From: a virus
Length of the DNA: 45,098 bases
Virus record (IMG/VR): IMGVR_UViG_3300048768_000063
Coordinates: 1 to 45,098 of that record
Reading direction: 5' to 3' (one strand)
The position numbers and the translations under genes are program-made. Below, piece by piece: positions 39,218-45,098 of this stretch. Positions within the stretch are counted from its first letter, which is position 1. Every line of letters starts with the position of its first letter. A model generated the notes under the pieces. The model saw only the letters and a program-made list of their open reading frames with translations. It did not search any database and was not told the origin of the DNA.

Positions 39218-39349
39218 ATGACGATTTGCCCGCATGGCGTATGGCGCGCGTACCGAGTGTGCGAGTTTTGTGATTGGGACGAAGGGCACAACGGCGCTCC
39301 TGCGTGGATCAGGTTATGGGGCGAAGATGGAGTGTACTGCTGGAGGTGA
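39218..39349 (+). CDS. Small Cys/Trp protein (43 residues)
   Basis: ATG with GGAGG 7 bases upstream. The sequence has ICPHGVWRAYRVCEFC and a later VYCWR, a compact possible zinc site. A 12-residue frame at 39183-39221 overlaps its ATG. Unknown role. Confidence 0.5.
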   Translation: MTICPHGVWRAYRVCEFCDWDEGHNGAPAWIRLWGEDGVYCWR

Positions 39350-39764
39350 ACATACTTTGGCAGGGAACGATTCGCATAGGGCTTGACGACATCGACGAAA
39401 GCGGTCACCATGGTCGGCGGTGCGAATGAATTTCCCCATGACCAAGCCGGCGAGGCAAGCGGACCCTACCGTAGCTGACTGGCGAGTCCCGCGCGCGAGT
39501 GGCGCAGGGGCGGAAACACGGGTTGCCCTCACTGGCTGGGAGACCCGCTCGGGTGGCAGGGGGCGCGCTGGAGACATACGGACGGGGCGCGCAGCTTAGA
39601 GCCGCGCTGACGTTCGGACCTGCTGGCAGATTAGGAGATCTGGCCAGGGTTGAAGTTAAGAGAGAGCCCATATTGTGGGTTGCGCGGAGTCAAAGACAAT
39701 ATGGCTTGACTTTCGGCGCGGGGAAGCCGACGCTTGAAGGCATCGCGCGCGCGCGTCGTAGAAC
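39350..39764. other. Non-coding stretch before the packaging genes
   Basis: No convincing gene. A frame from 39499 shares its stop with the next ATG but is Arg/Gly/Ala-rich and unlike neighbouring proteins. Nested inverted repeats lie at 39668-39711. No tRNA T-arm is found. The region probably holds regulatory sites for the packaging operon. Confidence 0.5.
39668..39711. promoter_or_regulatory. Overlapping inverted repeats upstream of the packaging operon
   Basis: CCATATTGT (39668-39676) pairs with ACAATATGG (39696-39704), and AGTCAA (39688-39693) pairs with TTGACT (39706-39711). The two stems are mutually exclusive, like an operator pair or an RNA switch. TTGACT could also be a -35 box, but no good -10 follows. 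Confidence 0.4.
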
Positions 39765-40085
39765 ATGAACCGAACCCGCGACATTCGAGAAATCATCGAG
39801 TCAGGCGTGGAAGCACTGGCCGAGACGATGGACATGCTGCGCGCTGTTCCAGCTGACGACCGGCTGGACCAAGTCTATCTCAAGGGTCTCACGGCCTGCA
39901 CCCGCGCTGCCGTTGAAATCGCGAAGGACCAGCGCGACTGCGCCGACTTCCTGGCGCGCCAGAAGCTTGACGAGGCGTCACTGAACAAGTTGCTTCGTGA
40001 ACATCTGGCGAAGATGCCGCCCGAGCAGCTGGCGGAATTGCTGCCGCGGTTTGGCGATGCGACGCCACCGGAGAAGCACGCGTGA
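39765..40085 (+). CDS. Possible terminase small subunit
   Basis: A 106-residue helical, acidic protein (TRDIREIIESGVEALAETMD, then PEQLAELLPRFGDATPPEKH). It opens the packaging operon two genes before the large terminase, where the small subunit usually lies, and the size fits. No DNA-binding motif is clear, so the call is positional. Confidence 0.4.
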   Translation: MNRTRDIREIIESGVEALAETMDMLRAVPADDRLDQVYLKGLTACTRAAVEIAKDQRDCADFLARQKLDEASLNKLLREHLAKMPPEQLAELLPRFGDATPPEKHA

Positions 40086-40504
40086 GTGAGTTCGCGATTC
40101 GCCCGGCCGGCCCTGACGACATGGCGTTTGTGATCGACGCTTGGCTTGAGGGCTATTGGATGGATGGCCCGTTCTCGCTCGTGATGCCAAAGTCCATGTG
40201 GTGGCCGCGCTGGCATCGCGTGATCGAGAATATCCTGACCGACGAACGCACCCGCACGGTCATCGCGTGCCTGGAAGAGCGGCCGGACCAGCTGATGGGC
40301 TTTGCGTGCAGTAGGCCCCCGGACATCCTGCACTGGGTGTACGTCAAGCAGGCGTTTCGTGGGAATGGGATAGCGATAGAGCTTCTAGACGTGGAGCTTC
40401 CCGCGAGGTGCAGCCACTGGACGGTAAAGGCGAATCGCTTCAACTGGCATCAGTCGGAATGTTGGAGCTACGACCCTGCCATCATCAAGGAATACCAACC
40501 ATGA
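40082..40504 (+). CDS. GNAT-like acetyltransferase
   Basis: A 140-residue product, GTGA-linked. It begins FAIRPAGPDDMAFVIDAWLE and contains MGFACSRPPDILHWVYVKQA followed by FRGNGIAIELL, the acetyl-CoA binding pattern (R/Q-x-x-G-x-A/G) of GNAT proteins in weakened form. Phage GNAT-like genes near the terminase are common; the target is unknown. Confidence 0.6.
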   Translation: MSEFAIRPAGPDDMAFVIDAWLEGYWMDGPFSLVMPKSMWWPRWHRVIENILTDERTRTVIACLEERPDQLMGFACSRPPDILHWVYVKQAFRGNGIAIELLDVELPARCSHWTVKANRFNWHQSECWSYDPAIIKEYQP

Positions 40505-40800
40505 TCAAGGTGACGTCGATCCGCTGGGGTGCCAACGTGGAGCTGCGCGGGCGAGAATCGCAGCGCAGGGTCGAGGGCGATGGCATCCTGTACGACGAGC
40601 ACACCGGGAACGTCGAGGTTGACGACGGTGGATGCCGGGCTATCGTGGTGCCACCGCAGGGGACGGTGATTGTGCTGGGAGAACGGTTGCAGGATGGCAT
40701 GCACGCGAAATCACCCGAATTGAAAGCAGTCATTGAACCCCCTCGAAGTCCAGCTAGCCCTGACCCTCCGTCAGCGCGCCCAATCAAAACGCGCCGCTAA
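40501..40800 (+). CDS. Hypothetical protein overlapping the terminase start
   Basis: A 99-residue product from ATG 40501 (ATGA overlap). The first 75 residues are beta-rich (IKVTSIRWGANVELRGRESQ, GCRAIVVPPQGTVIVLG); the Pro/Ser tail lies within the first 68 bases of the terminase gene in another frame. Unknown function. Confidence 0.6.
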   Translation: MIKVTSIRWGANVELRGRESQRRVEGDGILYDEHTGNVEVDDGGCRAIVVPPQGTVIVLGERLQDGMHAKSPELKAVIEPPRSPASPDPPSARPIKTRR

Positions 40801-42151
40801 GTTCAGCGCGGAGGCTATCTGCTTCGACGAGCAACGGGCCTGGGTTCGTGACGACTCGCCATTTGCCGTAGCATGCACGACTCGCCGAAGCGGAAAGACC
40901 TTTGGCGATGGGACGGCTCTACTCGTGACGGCGCTAGGTGAGCCGAACGTCACGTGTATCTACGCGGCGCAGACCCGCGGTGTTGCCGAGGAGCTAATGT
41001 GGCGGCATCTCAAGATGGAAAATGAAGCGTTTGCACTTGGTGGCGTCACCAACGAAAGCAGACTGATCTTCACGTTGCCGAACGGCAGCCGCATTCGGCT
41101 GGGCGGCGCCAAGGATCGCAAGGAAGCCGACAAGTTCCGCGGTGTCAGCAAAGTAAAGTTGGCCATTGTCGATGAGGCGCAGAATTTCCGTTCGTCGGTG
41201 TTGAGCTATTTGATCGATGACATCCTAGAGCCCGCCATGCTCGACGTGGACGGACGCATGCGGTTGTCGGGCACTCCCGGACCGCTCGCCGCTGGGTATT
41301 TCCACGACGCCTGCCACAACCCGAACATTCCGCGGTACTTCTGGACGCTCCACGAAAACAAGCACCTCGGGATGGACCCGCAGCTTTTTCTCAAACGAAT
41401 TCGTGAACGGCGCAACATCACCGAGGCAGACCCGACGTATCAGCGAGAATACTTGGGGCGCTGGGTACGAGATGAGAACGTGCTTGTTTTCAGGTACTGC
41501 CCATCGGCGGAGTACGAAAACGCCCCGGTTGGCGGCGGAAAGTGGAATTACTGCATCGGCGTCGACCTAGGCTTCGAAGACCGCGACGCCATCGCGGTTG
41601 GAGGCTGGCGCACCGGTGAGAGGACGGTCTACCTGCTGGAGGAACACCAGGCGCCAAAGCAGACCATCACGAAGCTTGCCGAACAAGTCGCGCCACTGGT
41701 CGAGAAGTACCGGCCACGCAAGAGCGTGTGGGACTTCGGCGGGTTGGGGAAGAAGATCGCCGAGGAGGTGCGGAGTAGATGGCCCATGCCAGTCGAGGCA
41801 GCCGATAAGACCCGCAAGCTAGAGCACATCGAGCTGCTCAACAGCGCGATGCTGGCTGGGGCATTCAAGGCGCGCAAGGGTGGCCCGTTCGCCGAGGATT
41901 GCGAGCTTGTGCAATGGGATCAGGACGCGCGCGCTAAGGGAATCCGCAAGGTGGCTGACGACTACCACAGCGACATCACCGACGCGGTCCTATACATGTA
42001 TCGGGCGTGCCGGGCCTTCATGGAGCGCGAAGAGGAGCCGTGCGATGCGAACTACCATGAGCCAACTGAATTCACGCGTAGGCAGATGGACGAGCAGAAT
42101 CGGTTCAGGGGGCGAGACCCACTAGGCGTTGCGCTCGGGTTCGACGACTAG
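40733..42151 (+). CDS. terL: Terminase large subunit
   Basis: A 472-residue product with a TTG start. ATPase: adenine/Walker A region CTTRRSGKT (about 48-56), Walker B KLAIVDEAQNF (142-152), coupling motif SGTPG (179-183). RNase H-like nuclease: IGVDLGFEDRDAIAVGG (Asp278), DFGGLGKKI and the late ITDAVLYMYRA. The enzyme cuts concatemeric DNA and pumps it through the portal. Length is normal. It overlaps the previous gene by 68 bases and ends 4 bases into a convergent minus-strand regulator. Confidence 0.93.
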   Translation: MNPLEVQLALTLRQRAQSKRAAKFSAEAICFDEQRAWVRDDSPFAVACTTRRSGKTFGDGTALLVTALGEPNVTCIYAAQTRGVAEELMWRHLKMENEAFALGGVTNESRLIFTLPNGSRIRLGGAKDRKEADKFRGVSKVKLAIVDEAQNFRSSVLSYLIDDILEPAMLDVDGRMRLSGTPGPLAAGYFHDACHNPNIPRYFWTLHENKHLGMDPQLFLKRIRERRNITEADPTYQREYLGRWVRDENVLVFRYCPSAEYENAPVGGGKWNYCIGVDLGFEDRDAIAVGGWRTGERTVYLLEEHQAPKQTITKLAEQVAPLVEKYRPRKSVWDFGGLGKKIAEEVRSRWPMPVEAADKTRKLEHIELLNSAMLAGAFKARKGGPFAEDCELVQWDQDARAKGIRKVADDYHSDITDAVLYMYRACRAFMEREEEPCDANYHEPTEFTRRQMDEQNRFRGRDPLGVALGFDD

Positions 42152-42357
42152 GGCCGCTTCCCTTCCGCGTCTCGCTTCTCGATCATTTCGGCCACCCGAT
42201 ACGCGAAGTACGGATGTACCGGCAGCCCTCCCGCCGCCGCCTTGATGGTTTGTCGGCAGCACCCAAAGATGCGGGCGGCGCCTGACTTGTTTTTGGCCGC
42301 GACGATGGCGGCAAGGCGCCTTTGGTGTGCCTCGGGCAATGGTTGGTAGTTAATCAT
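42148..42357 (-). CDS. Small helix-turn-helix protein
   Basis: A 69-residue product. HQRRLAAIVAAKNKSGAARI followed by FGCCRQTIKAAAGG fits a helix-turn-helix, then PYFAYRVAEMIEK. It is encoded against the packaging genes, its stop overlapping the terminase stop. It has no ribosome site but does have a near-leaderless promoter. Perhaps it represses the packaging genes or its own promoter. Confidence 0.6.
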   Translation of the reverse strand: MINYQPLPEAHQRRLAAIVAAKNKSGAARIFGCCRQTIKAAAGGLPVHPYFAYRVAEMIEKRDAEGKRP

Positions 42358-42365
42358 CGGTAGCT

Positions 42366-42395
42366 AGTTAACATAAAACCATCGCCCGCTGTCAA
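42366..42395 (-). promoter_or_regulatory. Promoter of the minus-strand HTH gene
   Basis: On the minus strand: TTGACA (42395-42390), 18 bases, TTAACT (42371-42366), 8 bases, then the ATG at 42357. The -35 is perfect and the -10 weak. GTTAAC and TAGCTA palindromes overlap the -10 and could be operator sites. Confidence 0.5.
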
Positions 42396-42438
42396 GCAAT
42401 TAGTGCGAGGCGTCCGCAGTTCATGCGACCCTATGGGC

Positions 42439-42717
42439 ATGCGCGTTGGCCAGCTCCGTAGCCTGTTGCAGGTTCTGCGGGCCAATGGCGTGACGGAGTA
42501 CCAGGGCGTCGACGGTAAGGGCACGGTGACGCTCAAGCTGACTGGCGCCGTGGCGCCGCAACCGGTGGCGAAGGGCAAGGCCGCAAAGCCTGAGCCGCCG
42601 CTTTCTGAGGCTGGTCGTGTCATGCAGCAGCTCCAGACGCCCGAGGCCGTCGATATGCTGAAGAAACTCGGCGTCCCCGCTGAGACGATGGCAGATGCGC
42701 TGGTGGGGCTTAGCTGA
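42439..42717 (+). CDS. Small protein before the portal gene
   Basis: A 92-residue product from ATG 42439 (ATG 42433 and GTG 42403 are in frame). The start MRVGQLRSLLQVLRANGVTE is helical; GKGTVTLKLTG is strand-like; a Lys/Pro linker and a helical end follow. No ribosome site is clear. Its stop overlaps the portal ATG. A head or packaging accessory role is possible. Confidence 0.5.
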   Translation: MRVGQLRSLLQVLRANGVTEYQGVDGKGTVTLKLTGAVAPQPVAKGKAAKPEPPLSEAGRVMQQLQTPEAVDMLKKLGVPAETMADALVGLS

Positions 42718-44744
42718 TGGCGCGCAGGCTAAAGATCCCAGGCCGCCTCACGTATCGTATGCCTCACTCGACCGGCACGACGGCCGCCAACGGCGACGCC
42801 ATGGGGAATCATGGCCGATGGTGGGACATCGAGGACGAGGACAAGGCGCGTGCCTGTGCGCTCGACTGCTGGCGGCTACTGATTTCCTGCCACACCACCC
42901 GGCTGCTGAAGGATGCGCTCCACCAGGCACTCTATGATGGCGAGCCGCCCTACTGGCTTGGTTCGATGGTTCCTGGATCGCCGCTGCTTTATCAGGCGTC
43001 CAGCACCATCGACGGCTACACGAAGGCGCGCGCGAACGTGATTCGGCGTTGTGTCGACACTGCGGCGTCGATGATCGCCAAGAACGTGGTGCAGATTTCC
43101 TGCTTGACCGACGGTGGCTCATGGAGACTCCAGAAGAAAGCTCGGCAGAGAAGCAAGTTCATCAACGGGTTGTTGCGCGAGATGGACTTTCATTCTGCCC
43201 AGCAATGGGCGTTCGTCGACGGGATGCTGACCCGTTCTGGCGGCATGGTAAAGTTGTGGATCGACCGGGAGAACAAGACGATCCGTTGCGGGCGCCGTCA
43301 CTGCACCAACTTTGCTTGGAATGAAGCCGAGGGGCGCAATTTGCGAAACCTCTACGAGTGCACGCCTACTAGCCGAGATGAACTTCGGTTGCAGTTTTCC
43401 AAGATGGCCAAGGAAATCGACGGAGCGAAGGCATCGGAATATCGAGCCAATCAGGCATATAAGCGCCTTCAGGCAAACGATACCATCGCCGACATGGTTG
43501 ACTTGTACGACTGTTACCACCTGGGCATCAGCGCCGAGAAGCCAGGCCGCAGAATTCTCGCCCTGAATAACGTCACGCTGGTCGATGAGCCGTGGGAGTT
43601 AAGCAAGTTCCCCTACCCGCGCTTCTGCTGGGACAACGCGGACACGGGCTGGCAGGGGCGCCCGGCGAGTGACACCCTGATCGGGTATCACTACGAGGTC
43701 GGGAAGACGATGCGGAAGATCGCGCGCGGGCAGAGCCTGGCGTGTATTCCGCGCGTGTCGATTGAGCTGGGGAGCGAAGTCCAGGAAGACGAATTGACGA
43801 ACGAAATCGGCGGCGTCATGCACCATAGGGGGAACCCGCCCGTTTTCGGTCCCGCTAGCGCATTCCCGCCCGAGGTGTATCACTATCTCGATTGGCTGAT
43901 CGAACAGGCGATGGCGGACGTTGGGATCAACCAGATGCAGAGCCAAGGGCTGAAGCCAGCGGGGATTGATGCCGCGGTCGCGATACGCGAATACAACGAC
44001 GTCGGGAATACGCGCCAGATCACGAAGGGGCAACGGTTGGAACGACAGACCGAGGACGCGGCCGAAATCATCATGTACCTCGGGAGCAAGCTGGCCAAGG
44101 AAGACAAGGCGTTCTCCGTCCAGGCATTGGGCGCCGGATCCTACAACAAGATCGCATGGTCAGACGTCAACGGCGACGACAACGACATCCGCATCCACAG
44201 CGACCCAGTGAGCGCGCTACCGTCAACTACGGCGGGGAAGATTCAGACTGTCACTGACCTGATCAAGGGCGGCCTACTTCCCCCTGAGGAAGTACAGGGC
44301 GGCCTGGCGCTAAAGCTGCTCAACTTTCCTGACCTCGAAAAGATCATCACAATGGAGACGGCTAACCGTGAGCTAGCGGAAATGCAGGTCGACCTTGCAC
44401 TCTACGAGGGCAAGTACCTGGCGCCAGAGCCGTATCAGTCCAGCACCGGGCTGAAGCTACTCAAGACGCTAGCATGCCGCCAATACTTCGTGGCGTTGGG
44501 GCTTGACGATGTCCCGCCCAAGCATATGGACTTGCTACGTCGACTGATGAGCGAGGCCGATAGCCTCGACCAGCGGCTACAGGCGCCAGCACAGACCGTA
44601 GCCATCGACCAGCCGATTGCGACGCCACCGCCGCCTGCGCGTCCCATGCTGCAACAGTCGGAGATAGCGCCTCCCATCGTGCCAAGCCCGGGGGCCCCCG
44701 GTGGCGAGCCGATGCCGGCGCCTACGCAGGGAGGGCCGCAGTGA
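42717..44744 (+). CDS. Portal protein
   Basis: A 675-residue product with ATG overlapping the previous stop by one base. It has the layout of large phage portals: an alpha/beta clip region with YTKARANVIRRCVDTAASMI, a central FPYPRFCWDNADTGWQG part, the long helix around DWLIEQAMADVGINQMQSQG, then GIDAAVAIREYNDVGNTRQI and a C-terminal Pro-rich tail. Twelve copies form the ring through which DNA enters and leaves the head. Position right after the terminase supports the call. Confidence 0.8.
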   Translation: MARRLKIPGRLTYRMPHSTGTTAANGDAMGNHGRWWDIEDEDKARACALDCWRLLISCHTTRLLKDALHQALYDGEPPYWLGSMVPGSPLLYQASSTIDGYTKARANVIRRCVDTAASMIAKNVVQISCLTDGGSWRLQKKARQRSKFINGLLREMDFHSAQQWAFVDGMLTRSGGMVKLWIDRENKTIRCGRRHCTNFAWNEAEGRNLRNLYECTPTSRDELRLQFSKMAKEIDGAKASEYRANQAYKRLQANDTIADMVDLYDCYHLGISAEKPGRRILALNNVTLVDEPWELSKFPYPRFCWDNADTGWQGRPASDTLIGYHYEVGKTMRKIARGQSLACIPRVSIELGSEVQEDELTNEIGGVMHHRGNPPVFGPASAFPPEVYHYLDWLIEQAMADVGINQMQSQGLKPAGIDAAVAIREYNDVGNTRQITKGQRLERQTEDAAEIIMYLGSKLAKEDKAFSVQALGAGSYNKIAWSDVNGDDNDIRIHSDPVSALPSTTAGKIQTVTDLIKGGLLPPEEVQGGLALKLLNFPDLEKIITMETANRELAEMQVDLALYEGKYLAPEPYQSSTGLKLLKTLACRQYFVALGLDDVPPKHMDLLRRLMSEADSLDQRLQAPAQTVAIDQPIATPPPPARPMLQQSEIAPPIVPSPGAPGGEPMPAPTQGGPQ

Positions 44745-44932
44745 TGTTACGCCCGTCGTATTGGTTTCGTTGGGGGTCGCCCCTCGTGGTGAACGGCGTG
44801 GAGTGTAACAAGCCTCGGCAGGTTGTGCTGACAGACGATGAACGCGCCATATTCCGCATTGGATTCACCATGTGTGGGATGGAGGCTGCGGGCGAATTCC
44901 AGGAAAGCGAGAACAATTATGGGATGGTTTGA
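44741..44932 (+). CDS. Small hypothetical protein
   Basis: A 63-residue product with a GTG start in the portal stop (GTGA); ATG 44744 is an alternative. The sequence is YWFRWGSPLVVNGVECNKPR then DDERAIFRIGFTMCG. The end overlaps the next gene by 14 bases. No family is recognised. Confidence 0.55.
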   Translation: MMLRPSYWFRWGSPLVVNGVECNKPRQVVLTDDERAIFRIGFTMCGMEAAGEFQESENNYGMV

Positions 44933-45098
44933 CACTGAGAATGAGAATAGGAGGACCGTCACTTCGACTCCTCAAGGACCACCGCCTCCACCGAGCACTG
45001 GATTGACAGGTCAAGGACCACCTCCGCGACAATTCGCGACATCACCACCGCCTCCACCGAGCACTGGATTGACAGGTCAAGGACCACCTCCGCGACAA
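44919..45098 (+). CDS. Pro-rich repeat protein, N-terminal part (3' end outside window)
   Basis: ATG at 44919 with AGGAAAG about 12 bases upstream. After MGWFDTENENRRTVTSTP come two copies of a 22-residue unit with PPPPPSTGLTGQGPPPRQ and FATS between them. The frame is still open at the window edge. A gene after the portal often encodes a head protein, scaffold or maturation protease; such a Pro-rich repeat start is a disordered tail and does not identify it. Confidence 0.55.
   Translation, partial: MGWFDTENENRRTVTSTPQGPPPPPSTGLTGQGPPPRQFATSPPPPPSTGLTGQGPPPRQ
44978..45098 (+). repeat. 55-bp direct repeats with 66-bp period at window end
   Basis: Identical copies lie at 44978-45032 and 45044-45098, the second ending on the last base. 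The period equals 22 codons, so more in-frame copies may follow outside the window. Confidence 0.95.

Noticed and set aside
39490-39575. tRNA-like stem with GTGGCGCAGGGGC
   Set aside because: The D-arm resemblance is not backed by a T-arm (no GGTTCGA) or a proper acceptor; GC-rich pairing is expected by chance.
39499-39768. 89-residue frame sharing its stop with the next ATG
   Set aside because: Composition unlike other genes (Arg/Gly/Ala), no ribosome site, and it runs through inverted repeats.

Overview
This window is a large part of a tailed double-stranded DNA bacteriophage genome (Caudoviricetes). It encodes a terminase large subunit, a portal protein, a run of virion proteins, a lysis region, a YqaJ-type recombination exonuclease and a DnaB helicase, and nearly every gap is closed by four-base ATGA or GTGA stop/start overlaps. 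Base composition is GC-rich overall. The first about 5.9 kb and the transposon at 25.3-28.1 kb are visibly more AT-rich, so the genome is mosaic. No major capsid, scaffold or DNA polymerase gene is recognisable; the window opens and closes inside genes, so those lie outside it or were not recognised. The host cannot be named. Several first-in-operon genes sit 6 bases downstream of a TANNNT -10 box, the layout of leaderless transcripts, which are common in Actinobacteria and Deinococcota. Operon genes further down use ordinary AGGAG-type ribosome sites.

Layout. 1-12.5 kb: virion genes on +, holding a Ser/Thr-rich protein end, a GT32-like glycosyltransferase, a 1197-residue probable tail-nozzle protein, three probable ejection or internal virion proteins and four small tail-fibre-like proteins. 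Two minus-strand genes interrupt this block (9.2-10.1 kb). 12.6-16.2 kb: lysis region, with membrane proteins, a papain-like peptidase, a lipoprotein and a CHAP endolysin. 16.3-18.2 kb: seven-gene minus-strand operon with an HNH nuclease and Cys-rich small proteins, divergent from an early + operon. 18.2-25.3 kb: regulators, YqaJ exonuclease, a probable annealing protein, zinc-ribbon proteins, a broken DNA methyltransferase and a second HNH nuclease. 25.3-28.1 kb: an IS1595-like transposon carrying a complete-looking restriction-modification pair. 28.1-30.0 kb: a ParB/MT-A70 methyltransferase plus PD-(D/E)XK nuclease cassette bounded by a 31-bp direct repeat. 30.2-35 kb: replication (helicase loader, DnaB), a deoxyribosyltransferase-like protein and a DUF6745-like protein. 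34.9-35.85 kb: a low-complexity tandem array of overlapping Ser/Trp-rich small ORFs. 35.9-39.3 kb: a transglycosylase, small conserved phage proteins and two glycosyltransferase-like proteins. 39.8-45.1 kb: packaging genes (possible small terminase, GNAT-like protein, large terminase, portal) and the start of a Pro-rich repeat protein.

How it fits together: the terminase pumps DNA through the portal. The ejection and nozzle proteins would deliver it, the membrane proteins and peptidoglycan or peptide-cleaving enzymes would release progeny, and YqaJ plus the annealing protein would recombine the genome that DnaB unwinds. The most unusual elements are the restriction-modification-carrying IS1595-like element inserted in the phage, the translationally coupled Ser/Trp microprotein array, the uniform leaderless promoters and the direct-repeat methyltransferase/nuclease cassette.
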